From JBHOQX01 sp042408595 (GTDB lineage Bacteria; Chloroflexota; Chloroflexia; Chloroflexales; Roseiflexaceae), in contig JBHOQX010000100.1 in the NCBI GenBank assembly GCA_042408595.1, positions 1-64,000 on the forward strand: DNA of 64,000 bases, in the 5' to 3' direction. A program made the position numbers and the translations under genes. Below the pieces are notes generated by a model that saw only the letters and a program-made list of their open reading frames with translations, searched no databases and was not told the origin of the DNA. Positions 35,301 through 42,799 of the stretch are shown in pieces. The stretch's first letter is position 1. Each line of letters starts with the position of its first letter.

Positions 35301-35421
35301 GGCGCCGCCCGCCGGCCAGGGCACAACACCTGCCGGCACCTCGCTGGCCGGCGTCTCCGGCACGGAGTACTTCGATGCGTTCGTGTCGCGGCGGAACAGC
35401 AACGCGGTGATCGGCCCGTAA
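32317..35421 (+). CDS. Exported cupredoxin-fold protein with repeated Ig-like domains
   Basis: 1034 residues. Signal peptide 1-~31. Residues ~35-350 form two cupredoxin-like domains resembling multicopper oxidases (PGTYLYEAGL, VAMGLVGALIVRPP, YWLINGKAFPD), but the copper-binding His pairs are absent; only LLHHSMSLLG remains. From ~360 to ~820 there are about four repeats beginning PNPTNGTVxVxLSA and containing AEYFVD or an equivalent plus a YVHxQDAxGNWG-type ending, an Ig-like fold by appearance. The last ~200 residues start IFADGFESGNFTAWNG and form a module shared with the protease region at 39410-40036. The ATG at 32317 has GGAG eight bases upstream. Likely a surface-binding protein rather than an oxidase. 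Confidence 0.85.
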   Translation: MRPIMRTLLRAGGLLLSTTCLILGMGGSAAATTRPPAAVRPTTCNLVAGTRTCALFAKTGTLTLPGPTTVTIWGYADTAGGAATLPGPLLVVNQGEALDIVLTNVNLPDATALSIPQLGGAPDTTGVTAGTSTTYHFAAADLQPGTYLYEAGLTANGPRQVAMGLVGALIVRPPAAGQAYAIPASAYDDEALLVLSELDPAFNAAPTTFDLRSYAPKYWLINGKAFPDIDTPAPLISTGGGRRVLLRYVNAGLLHHSMSLLGLRQIVLANDARLYPSSYQAVAETIPAGATMDAIVNVPAAAPAGAKYALFEAGQHLDNNGARTSSAATAPIKFGGMLTFLTVSGSAPPAGPVTNNVVVAPSPTNGTVAVTLSASIGVAGDPPITAAEYFVDTPGASGSGCALSLGAGGPPTSASGTISPSGGAAPCPDLAGLSSGTHLVYVHGQNANGWGGFGAATLNLDKSGPTTNLLGLNPNPTNGTVNVALSATGSDSATGGNNVDAAEYFVGPAAACPVSGGGGGAAMTLSSPASPAVQVQFSATLAAASVAALAEGPHTIGVHSRDALGNWGPCATITLNVDKTAPATSGVTATPNPTNGAIGVLIGDFLQEKLTATAADPLAGGINSNIKAMEGFIDTGGPNGSGIVFLATDAAYNSPTESAFAGIPLFDMNQLSQGRHTVYVHTQDAAGNWNTSYGATFLDVDRTGPTVTASAAPNPTAGAASVTLSASATDPPTGGTPAPAPAAAVVAAEWFDGADPGGGNGTPLSGTFGGTSVSGLSATITTAGLSFGTHNIGVRAKDAAGNWGPVTTVLLNVTPSDGIFADGFESGNFTAWNGGASGSGLSVTAAGAMVGVRAMQAVISGAPNDVQDNTPAAETTYRARFYFNPFGTSSGAGQQHDILVALNSTNQTVFRVQYRTSGGQSQVRAVVSRSGGTSATSWFALTNNAANVIEVSWQSGSSAPFRLYTAGVLRQTLTVNTSSTALRVETVRLGPQVGPAPPAGQGTTPAGTSLAGVSGTEYFDAFVSRRNSNAVIGP

Positions 35422-35493
35422 GGGCGGCACCGCGCAGGCCGGCTGGGGCGCACCGGCGCGATCCGGGCGCCCCGGGCACGGGAGCGTTCATCA

Positions 35494-35967
35494 ATGGAGG
35501 CAGCAGAACCGACACGCGGATCTCCCCGGCAGTGGGCGCTGGCGCTGGCCGTGCTGGGTGGGGTCGCGCTGATTGGCGCGCTCCTCGGCTGGCGCCTCTG
35601 GCTCGCGCCGCGCCCGGCGCCTGGCCCGCCGGCCATGCCGACCAGTGTGGCGATCGAGGAGCGCTGGGGCATCCGCATCTCGCAGATCGCCGTCACGGCA
35701 GACGGCGGTTTGGTTGATGTCCGCTACATCGTACTTGATCCCGACAAGGCGCTGGCGATGGTGCAGGATGTGCGGAATCTACCGGTGCTGATCGCCTCCA
35801 ACGGGCAGGTCGTCAACTCGGCGGCGATGATGGCCGCGAAACACAATTTCGCGCCGGGCCGCACCTATTTCCTGCTCTATCGCAACACTAACGGCGCGAT
35901 CCGACCCGGCGACGAAGTGACCCTCATCTTTCGCGATGTGCGGCTTGAGCACGTTATCGCCCAGTAG
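35494..35967 (+). CDS. Membrane-anchored protein of unknown function
   Basis: 157 residues with one N-terminal membrane helix (WALALAVLGGVALIGALLGW) and a ~110-residue exported domain. Conserved-looking features include IRISQIAVTADGGLVDVRY, AAKHNFAPGRTYFLLYRN and PGDEVTLIFRDVRLEHV. No family recognised. The ATG at 35494 has GGGAGCG upstream. It lies between a cupredoxin protein and the CopC-CopD gene, so a role in copper handling or membrane anchoring of the cluster is possible but not shown. Confidence 0.75.
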   Translation: MEAAEPTRGSPRQWALALAVLGGVALIGALLGWRLWLAPRPAPGPPAMPTSVAIEERWGIRISQIAVTADGGLVDVRYIVLDPDKALAMVQDVRNLPVLIASNGQVVNSAAMMAAKHNFAPGRTYFLLYRNTNGAIRPGDEVTLIFRDVRLEHVIAQ

Positions 35968-36044
35968 TGGGCCGTATTCAGCACGATCCGAGCATGGTGC
36001 ATGGCATACAGACAGACCAGAACCCCGCGCTGCCAAGTGGAGAC

Positions 36045-37976
36045 ATGACGCGGGCCAGCGCCGGGCGACCGAGATCGCCGGGGGGCTGGCACGCGCTGCT
36101 GCTGCTCCTGGCGCTGGCGGCTGTCTTCGCGCGTCCCGGCGTTGCCGCGGCCCATGCGATCGTCGTGCGCAGCGAGCCGCCGGACGGAGCCGTGCTCGCC
36201 GAGCCGCCGACCCAGGTGCGGCTGTGGTTCAGCGAGCCGATCGCGCTGAGCTTCACTGCCGTCGAACTGAGCGACGGGAGCGGGCGGCGGCTGCCTATCC
36301 TGGCCGCCCGCACCACTGCCCGCGACCTGGCGCTGGCCATTCGTGTCGCTGCGCCAGCCGCCCCGTCCGAAGTCACGGTCGATCTGCCACCGCTCGCACC
36401 GGGGGCGTATCGCCTGAGCTGGCGCACGATCTCGAACGGTGACCTGCACGCCACGAGCGGAGCAGTCGTCTTCGGGGTGCGCCACGTGGTCGATCTGGCC
36501 GCTACCGCCGAGCCATGGCCTGCGCCGACGGCGGTGCTGCTGCGCTGGCTGCTCTTCGGCGCGGAGGCAGCCCTAGCTGGCGCGCTGCTCGTCGCCCTCT
36601 GGCTGCTGCCGGCGGCGGGCGGCGACCCGCCGCTCGCCTGGCATCTCGCCAGGCGCACTCTGCAGATCGCGCCGTGGGCGGCGGCGCTGGCGCTGCTTGC
36701 CGGCGCGGCGCTGGCCGTCGTGCCGGTCGCCACGTCCGATCCAGCGGCGACCCTGGCGCGCGCCGCCGCGCTGCTCGGCGGGAGCGACTACGGCACGCGT
36801 TGGCTGCTCAGCGCAGGCCTGCTGATCGGCCTAGCGGCGCTGGCGGGGTTCAGCATCCAGAAGCCCGCGGGGCGCCGCGGCCCAGCGCTGGTTGCGGCGG
36901 CACTGCTGCTCGCCTACGCGCTGGTGCAGGCGTTCAACGGCCACGCCGCCGCGTTCCCCGAGGTTGTGCCCGCGCGTATCGCCGCTGCTGCCCTCCACCA
37001 CCTCGCAGCGAGCGTATGGGTGGGCGGGGCGATCCTGCTGGCGGTGATAGCCGTGCCGCTGCTGTGCCGACCCGAAACTGCCAGCCTCGGGCGGGGGATG
37101 CTCCGGCAGTTCGGCTTGATCGCGGTGGTCTGCGTCGCAACGCTTGCCAGCAGCGGTCTGTATGCCGCCGGGCAGCAGGTTGCGACACTTGACGCGCTGC
37201 TCGTCAGCGGCTACGGCCAGGCGTTGATCGCGAAGATCGCGCTGGCGGGCGCTGTCGCGCTGCTCGGTCTGGTCAATGCCGCGCTGCTGCATCCCGGGCT
37301 GGCCGGAGCATTGGCGCACATCCCCCGGTTCGGCCGGCGGCTGCCGTGCGATCCGGCACACCTGCGCCGCTTCGTACGGGCCGAAGCGCTCGCTGGAGGG
37401 GCGTTGCTGCTCCTCACCGCGCTGCTCACGGCGACTCCACCGGCGCGCGGCCCGGCGTTCGACGCGCCCGCGCCCGCACCGCCGCCCCAGGCCGTCCGCG
37501 CCGACGATCTGTTCCTGACGCTCGAGATCAAACCAGCCCAGCCCGGCCCGAACTTCATCACCATCGGCGTCTTCGACACGCGCCGCCCGCCACCCGCGCC
37601 TGTCGGCCAGGTCGAGCTGCGGCTGGCGTCGCCGGGCGCGCCCGCCGCCCCCCTCACGCTCGCGGCGGCTCCGATCGGCGGCGGGCACTACCAGGCCAGC
37701 GGCGAGCAGATCGATGTCGCCGGCCGCTGGCAGATCGCGATCGTCGTACACCGACCCGGCTTGCCGGATGCCAGCGCCACGTTGCCTTGGACGATCGCGC
37801 CGCCAGCAGCGCGGCGCGCCGTGCTTTTATCGAACCGCCCGCTCGCGCCGGCGCTCACCGCCGCCGCCGGTGCATTTGCCCTGTTGTGCGCTGGCGCGTT
37901 CGCGCGCTTCCGCTTCCGGCGCACCGCGCTCCCATTTCGGCAGTCCGCCCGCCACGTCCCAAAGGAGGAGCTGTGA
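36045..37976 (+). CDS. CopC-CopD fusion, copper-transport-like membrane protein
   Basis: 643 residues. Signal peptide (WHALLLLLALAAVFARPGVAAA), then a CopC domain starting at mature His (AHAIVVRSEPPDGAVLAEPP, LWFSEPI; ends with GDLHATSGAVVFGV). Then an eight-helix CopD region (~170-470) including FNGHAAAFPEVVPARIAAAA and LHHLAASVWVGGAILL. A ~100-residue exported beta domain (LEIKPAQPGPNFITIGVFDT) resembling YtkA/FixH domains and a last helix follow. CopC and CopD bind and import periplasmic copper. The start is uncertain: 35994 and 35967 are in frame; 36045 begins the best signal peptide. Its TGA overlaps the GTG of the next gene. Confidence 0.86.
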   Translation: MTRASAGRPRSPGGWHALLLLLALAAVFARPGVAAAHAIVVRSEPPDGAVLAEPPTQVRLWFSEPIALSFTAVELSDGSGRRLPILAARTTARDLALAIRVAAPAAPSEVTVDLPPLAPGAYRLSWRTISNGDLHATSGAVVFGVRHVVDLAATAEPWPAPTAVLLRWLLFGAEAALAGALLVALWLLPAAGGDPPLAWHLARRTLQIAPWAAALALLAGAALAVVPVATSDPAATLARAAALLGGSDYGTRWLLSAGLLIGLAALAGFSIQKPAGRRGPALVAAALLLAYALVQAFNGHAAAFPEVVPARIAAAALHHLAASVWVGGAILLAVIAVPLLCRPETASLGRGMLRQFGLIAVVCVATLASSGLYAAGQQVATLDALLVSGYGQALIAKIALAGAVALLGLVNAALLHPGLAGALAHIPRFGRRLPCDPAHLRRFVRAEALAGGALLLLTALLTATPPARGPAFDAPAPAPPPQAVRADDLFLTLEIKPAQPGPNFITIGVFDTRRPPPAPVGQVELRLASPGAPAAPLTLAAAPIGGGHYQASGEQIDVAGRWQIAIVVHRPGLPDASATLPWTIAPPAARRAVLLSNRPLAPALTAAAGAFALLCAGAFARFRFRRTALPFRQSARHVPKEEL

Positions 37977-39457
37977 AACGCCGCATCGCCATCGTCCCCC
38001 TGCTCCTGCTCACCCTTGCGGCAGGGCCGACGCGCTCGACAGCCAGGCCCGTTTCGGCGCCTGGCCCAGCGCTCGCCCGTGCCGCCCAACCCGCCGGCCA
38101 GATGACGCCGGTGATCGCCATCCTTGCGCGCCAGACCGACCTGCGCGCCATCGGCGGAGCGACGCGCCGCGAACGCCAGAAGCGCGTGATTCTGGCGCTG
38201 CAGCAGACCGCGCGCGACACCCAGGGCGGGCTGCTCGCCCTGCTGCAACAGCGGCAGCGGGAGGGAACAGTGCAGTCGTTCACGTCGCTCTGGGTTTTCA
38301 ACGCGATCGCCGTCACCGCCAGCCGCGAGGTGATCGCCGAGCTTGCCGCCAGGCCCGACGTCCAGCGAATCGTCGCCGATGCCGAGCTCCAGGCGCCGGC
38401 CCGCTCCGCCGCCGGTGCAGCCGCGGGCGGCGCGGTCGCCCCGAAACTGACGGCGATCAACGCCCCGGCGCTCTGGAACCTGGGCTTCCGCGGCCAGGGC
38501 GTGGTGGTCGCCAACCTCGACACCGGCGTGGACGCGAGCCATCCCGACTTGGCGGCGCAGTGGCGCGGCGGGAGCAATAGCTGGTACGACCCGTACAACC
38601 AGCATCCGACGACGCCGATCGACCTGAACGGTCACGGCACCTGGACGATGGGCGTGATGGTCGCCCGCGACGCGAGCGGCACAGCGCTGGGCGTGGCCCC
38701 GGGCGCGCAATGGATCGCGGCCCGCATCTACAACGACCGCGGCACGGCGACGGCCAGCGGCATCCATCTGGCATTTCAATGGCTGCTCGACCCCGATCAC
38801 GACCCGAACACCGCCGACGGGCCGCAGGTGGTCAATAACTCCTGGGCCTACAGCAACATCAACGGCTGCGATCAGACCTTCGAGCCGGACTTACAAAGCC
38901 TGGCCGCCGCTGGGATCACCCCGGTCTTTGCCGCCGGAAACTACGGCCCGAACGCCAGCACCAGCGTCAGCCCGCCGAACAATCCAGACGCCCTTCCGGT
39001 CGGCGCGATCAACAACGACGGTGTGATCGCCAACTCGAGCAGCCGTGGCCCGACCAGTTGCGGGCGCAGCGCGCCGGCGATCTACCCCTCGCTGACCGCG
39101 CCGGGCGTCAGCATTACCACCACCGATCTCTACGGCGGGTACTACACCGCCAGCGGCACCTCGCTCGCCGCACCGCACGTGGCCGGAGCGATCGCCCTGC
39201 TATTGAACGCGTTTCCCGGCCTGTCGGTCGCCCAGATCGAGTCGGCGCTCACCGCATCCGCCGGCGATCTCGGCGCTGCCGGCCCTGACAATACCTTCGG
39301 CTATGGGCGGCTCGATGTGCTGGCGGCTTACAACCTACTGACCGGCGGTGCGCCGACCCCGACCGCTGCGCCCTCCAGCACCCCGACCGCCACCCCGACC
39401 CCGACCAGCGATGCAATCTTCAGCGATGGCTTCGAGTCGGGCACGCTCAGCGCCTGA
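37973..39457 (+). CDS. Secreted subtilisin-like S8 protease, interrupted by in-frame TGA
   Basis: 494 residues before TGA. Signal peptide 1-~25. Propeptide ~45-140 (VIAILARQTDLRAI...). Triad Asp183 (VVVANLDTGVDASHPDL), His221 (DLNGHGTWTMGVM) and Ser397 (TASGTSLAAPHVAGA), with oxyanion Asn in FAAGNYGPNAS; resembles bacillopeptidase F-type subtilases. A Thr/Pro linker (PTPTAAPSSTPTATPTPT) leads to IFSDGFESGTLSA and the TGA, at exactly the place where the related module at 34776-35421 has Trp. The protease domain is complete, so an active enzyme lacking its C-terminal module could be made. GTG at 37973 with AGGAGG eight bases upstream, overlapping the CopC-CopD stop by four bases. Confidence 0.9.
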   Translation: MKRRIAIVPLLLLTLAAGPTRSTARPVSAPGPALARAAQPAGQMTPVIAILARQTDLRAIGGATRRERQKRVILALQQTARDTQGGLLALLQQRQREGTVQSFTSLWVFNAIAVTASREVIAELAARPDVQRIVADAELQAPARSAAGAAAGGAVAPKLTAINAPALWNLGFRGQGVVVANLDTGVDASHPDLAAQWRGGSNSWYDPYNQHPTTPIDLNGHGTWTMGVMVARDASGTALGVAPGAQWIAARIYNDRGTATASGIHLAFQWLLDPDHDPNTADGPQVVNNSWAYSNINGCDQTFEPDLQSLAAAGITPVFAAGNYGPNASTSVSPPNNPDALPVGAINNDGVIANSSSRGPTSCGRSAPAIYPSLTAPGVSITTTDLYGGYYTASGTSLAAPHVAGAIALLLNAFPGLSVAQIESALTASAGDLGAAGPDNTFGYGRLDVLAAYNLLTGGAPTPTAAPSSTPTATPTPTSDAIFSDGFESGTLSA

Positions 39458-39484
39458 TCAGCGGCAGCGACCGCGGGCGGGCAG

Positions 39485-40036
39485 TTGAGCGCCTCGACCG
39501 TCGCGGCGCTGGTCGGCGCGTGGGGCCTACAGGCGCAGCTCGGCGGCGCCACCGGCATGTACGTCGCCGACACGTCGCCAGCGGCTGAGGCGACCTATCA
39601 CGCGCGCTTCTACTTCTCGCCCAACGGCGCGACCCTGCCGGACGGCAGCGTGCAGGACATACTCACCGGGCGCAGCGCGGGGGGAACGACGATCTTCCGG
39701 GTGCAACTGCGACGTTCGAGCGGCGCCTACCAGATACGCGGCCAGGCGCGCGCCGACGGCGGGGCGAATCTCTCAACAGGCTGGTACACCATCAGCAACG
39801 CCAGCCATGTGATCGAGATCGCCTGGCAGGCCGCGACCACGCGCGGCGGTAGCGATGGCGCGCTCAGCCTGTGGCTCGACGGCGCGCCCAAGCAGACGCG
39901 CGGCGGCGTCGCCAACGGCGGCGCCCGGCTGGAGGAGGTGCGGCTCGGCCCGTCGTCCGGGCTGACCGGCGGCATGTCCGGCGCGGAGTTCTTCGACGCC
40001 TTCGCCTCGACCCGCGGGAGCTACATCGGGCCATGA
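39485..40036 (+). CDS. Detached C-terminal FESG-type module of the protease
   Basis: The frame of the protease continues without interruption from 39458 (after the TGA) to TGA at 40034-40036. Its sequence parallels the C-terminal module of the protein at 32317-35421: AEATYHARFYFSPNG versus AETTYRARFYFNPFG, QDILTGRSAGGTTIFRVQ versus HDILVALNSTNQTVFRVQ, VIEIAWQA, VRLGPSSG, SGAEFFDAFASTRG and terminal IGP. It is thought to be a surface-binding jelly-roll. A separate start (TTG 39485) is possible but has no good ribosome site and no signal peptide, so it is more likely a severed part of the protease. Confidence 0.6.
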   Translation: MSASTVAALVGAWGLQAQLGGATGMYVADTSPAAEATYHARFYFSPNGATLPDGSVQDILTGRSAGGTTIFRVQLRRSSGAYQIRGQARADGGANLSTGWYTISNASHVIEIAWQAATTRGGSDGALSLWLDGAPKQTRGGVANGGARLEEVRLGPSSGLTGGMSGAEFFDAFASTRGSYIGP

Positions 40037-40348
40037 GCGCGATGGCCCTGCACGCCGTTGCGAATGGTCGATTGCGGATTGCATGCAGAGCATACCACCA
40101 CAGCCGGATCGATTCACACGCGGCAATGGCTTTTGAAAGGAGGTGATTGTATCGCAGCCTGTTCGGCCCGGCACGAAGCGCCGGCGAGGGGAGTGGAGAT
40201 GTGGCGTGCAGCATCACAACGCTCTGCCTCTGGCCTGTCTTCCGCATGCCGGGCTGGATTACGGGACACCGGAGCGCGGCACCCGCAAAAAGCGCTCCTA
40301 GACGGGAGAGGGGGGATGGAGCAGCGCTGTTTCACTCGGGAGGTGCAT
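40037..40348. other. Intergenic region with an unusually strong Shine-Dalgarno
   Basis: 312 bases. At 40135-40146 AAAGGAGGTGAT is a near-complete complement of the 16S rRNA 3' end, followed by a TTG-started frame of 70 codons (40147-40359) that overlaps the next gene. The product (MYRSLFGPARSAGEGSGD...) resembles nothing known, and coding status is doubtful. GATTGCGGATTGCATGC words lie near 40070. Confidence 0.4.
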
Positions 40349-40999
40349 ATGCATCGTAGCACGCTGCACATCGGCATGATGCTGGCTGTCGGCCTGCTCT
40401 GGCTCGCCGGCACGGCGGCGCACGCCTCGACCGAAGTCGCCGTCACGCTTAACGAGTTCAAGGTGGAGCTGGCGAACAGCACGCTTCCCGCCGGAGAGCC
40501 GGTCACGTTTGTGATGACCAACAACGGCAAGCTTGCGCACGAGATCGTCTTCGAACGCGCCGGTGCAGTGGACGAGCCGATCGAGAGCGGCGGCGTGGCC
40601 CTGGAGGCAGAGGATATCCTGCCCGGCACGACACGCCGCGTGGTGTGGACAATCCCGGCGGCCGGCGAGTATCAGTTCGCCTGCCACATTCCCGGGCATT
40701 TCGAAGCTGGCATGAAGGCGGTTTTCAACGCGACCGCACCGGCGCCGACCACGCCAGCTGCTGCCCCGAGGCAGTTGCCGCGCACAGCCGGGTTGGACCG
40801 AACCCGGCTTGGTGCTGGTCGGCGGCCTCGCCGGGCTGCTGGCGCTCGCGCTGGGGTTGGCGATTCGCGGCCGCCGGGCATAGCGCGCCGCCCACCGCTT
40901 CAGCGCCCGGCAACGACCCTTTCCGGCGATTCTGGGTTCCGTAGAGCACGGAACCCGCGCATGCTACATAGTGTCTATAGATGGATCCCGTGCAGGTGA
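40349..40999 (+). CDS. Plastocyanin-like cupredoxin, probable frameshift before its anchor
   Basis: 216 residues as read. Signal peptide 1-~25 (LHIGMMLAVGLLWLAGTAAHA). The cupredoxin domain (~30-135) has the four type-1 copper ligands: His in GKLAHEIVFE, and Cys, His, Met in FACHIPGHFEAGM. After a Thr/Pro/Ala linker, QLPRTAG is followed in this frame by Arg-rich sequence unlike an exported protein. Dropping one base in GGG at 40790-40792 gives GWTEPGLVLVGGLAGLLALA then LGLAIRGRRA and a stop at 40881-40883, i.e. an LPxT-like motif, a membrane helix and a basic end. The true gene is probably 40349-40883. ATG has GGGAGG upstream. Role: electron carrier or copper carrier at the surface. Confidence 0.8.
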   Translation: MHRSTLHIGMMLAVGLLWLAGTAAHASTEVAVTLNEFKVELANSTLPAGEPVTFVMTNNGKLAHEIVFERAGAVDEPIESGGVALEAEDILPGTTRRVVWTIPAAGEYQFACHIPGHFEAGMKAVFNATAPAPTTPAAAPRQLPRTAGLDRTRLGAGRRPRRAAGARAGVGDSRPPGIARRPPLQRPATTLSGDSGFRRARNPRMLHSVYRWIPCR

Positions 41000-41175
41000 C
41001 AGTTTCTGCCTGTTATCCCGAAGTACCTTGCGATGTACACCCTGCGCTTGTGATCACGTGCAATCGGTAGCGCGCAGCATCTGCTGCCGATAGCATCGCG
41101 ATATCCGACCCGCCGCTGTCTCGCCTTCTCGGATGATTCTGGGCTATCGAGCAGCACGGGCCGAGGAGGTGCCGG

Positions 41176-42747
41176 ATGCGTCTCCCCTCTCCGCAAGGAG
41201 CGCACCGCAGCGTTCGACTGTTCGGCCTGCTTGCCGCGCTCACCTTGGCGTTCACCATGGCGACCCCGGCACACGCTGCCGGGACGACCTGGTACGTCAC
41301 CACGGCGACCGACCTGCCCGACGATGGCGACCTGACGACACACAGCGGCTCGCTCCGCTTCGCGCTCACCCATGCGATCGCCGGCGATATCGTCAGCTTC
41401 GCGCACTACGAGACGGCCGCTGACACGATTTTCATCACCAGCCCGTTGGACGTGCCCTCTGGTGTGGCCGTCGGCCAGCCCCGCGCCGAGCCGTGTGGCA
41501 GCTACACGCGCCCGCTGGTCAACCTCCAGGCGACGGATGCGGCAATCGACCCTCTGGTCCGGCTCGGCGCCGGCGCGACGCTCCGGAACGTGGACCTGGG
41601 CGGCGGGCGCATCACCGTCCGGATCGTCGGGGAGGATGCCGATATCTGCGGTGTGGGATTGGGTGTTGTGTCCGACGGCGATGGGAATACCACCCCGCTG
41701 CCGCCGTGGAGCCGGGTGGCGCTTAGTATCGACGGGGCGCGCGCCACGATCCACCGCAACCGGATCAACGGCCAGATCGTGGTCTCGGTGAACAGCAGCG
41801 GCACGCGGATCGGCGATGCCCTCGACGGCAGCGGCGACGGCAACGACGGCGTGCGCGACGCGTCCGTGACGGTGCTGGCCGACGCTACCAGCGCCGCGCA
41901 GCGCGTCACCATCCGTGACCCCTTCCCGCGCGCCTTGCACGGGCTGGCCGGCGACGGCATGCCCGGCGGCGACGACAACCCGGCGCATGCCAATAACTGG
42001 GCACTCACACCAACCATCACCAGCGCCACCACGAACGACAATTTCGCGACGGTGGAGGTGCGCGGCATCGCCAGCCCGCGCTCGCTGATCGATATCTTTT
42101 TCGACACGCAGGTTGATGTCATCCGTCAGGCGCCGGTGGTCGCCAGCGACGACGGCAGCTTCCGCTTCAGTGGGGCACTGCCCGGGCCAACCACTCTGAT
42201 CATCACCGCCAGCACGCTCAACGACCCGGCACACCCTGGCCGCATCGGCAGCGCAAGTCAATGGAGCTCGCCGGCGACCGTGCAGGCCGGACCGGGCAAG
42301 CCGCTACTGGCCGCCACCGCGGCGCTCGCCGATCGCGACCGTCCCGGCGGCCTGGCGCTGCCCGGCGACCACCTGCGCTTCACCGTTGTGATGACCAGCG
42401 AGGGCGCGCTCGATGTGACCAACATCCGGAGCCTGTATCTCGACATCCCGCCAGCTCTCCAGGTCACTCCCGACAGCGGCGCACTGACCGGCGGCCGCGG
42501 CTTTGTCGCAACCGACAGCGGATTCAGGGGTGGCACGCTCGCCAGCGGCGCCCAGGCGACCTACACGCTTGACGCGACGCTCGCGGCAGACGCTGGGCCA
42601 GGGATGCTGGTCATCAGCGGCGAGGTCGCCGCAGATGGAATTGTGACGATCCCGATCGTCGCGCGGCTGCGAGTGGGAGCGGCGGCGCCGTCGCGCGCAT
42701 GGCTGCCGCTTGTGGTGCACGATTCGGGCGCGCCGATGCAATGGTAG
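41176..42747 (+). CDS. Exported CSLREA-like surface protein
   Basis: 523 residues. Signal peptide 1-~34 (LLAALTLAFTMATPAHA). The N-terminus (TTWYVTTATDLPDDGDLTTH, GSLRFALTHAIAGD) resembles the start of CSLREA-domain surface proteins, here without the Cys. A region with parallel beta-helix character follows (GATLRNVDLGGGRITVRIVG), then Ig-like segments (TPTITSATTNDNFATVEVRG), and near the C-terminus SRAWLPLVVHD, a WLPLV-type ending that I associate with exported Chloroflexota proteins. No catalytic residues were recognised. The ATG at 41176 has GAGGAGG upstream. Last gene of the exported run. Confidence 0.8.
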   Translation: MRLPSPQGAHRSVRLFGLLAALTLAFTMATPAHAAGTTWYVTTATDLPDDGDLTTHSGSLRFALTHAIAGDIVSFAHYETAADTIFITSPLDVPSGVAVGQPRAEPCGSYTRPLVNLQATDAAIDPLVRLGAGATLRNVDLGGGRITVRIVGEDADICGVGLGVVSDGDGNTTPLPPWSRVALSIDGARATIHRNRINGQIVVSVNSSGTRIGDALDGSGDGNDGVRDASVTVLADATSAAQRVTIRDPFPRALHGLAGDGMPGGDDNPAHANNWALTPTITSATTNDNFATVEVRGIASPRSLIDIFFDTQVDVIRQAPVVASDDGSFRFSGALPGPTTLIITASTLNDPAHPGRIGSASQWSSPATVQAGPGKPLLAATAALADRDRPGGLALPGDHLRFTVVMTSEGALDVTNIRSLYLDIPPALQVTPDSGALTGGRGFVATDSGFRGGTLASGAQATYTLDATLAADAGPGMLVISGEVAADGIVTIPIVARLRVGAAAPSRAWLPLVVHDSGAPMQW

Positions 42748-42799
42748 GGGTGGCTGTTTGATGGTACGTCGCTCGGGAGAGATGGCCGGCGCGAGATCA

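Noticed and set aside
32079..39457. Genome-wide reassignment of UGA to Trp, or pyrrolysine at UAG
   Set aside because: TGA ends many intact genes here (leuD, ilvE, KDPG aldolase and others) at the expected family length, and the residues expected at both internal stops are consistent with simple loss of a Trp codon.
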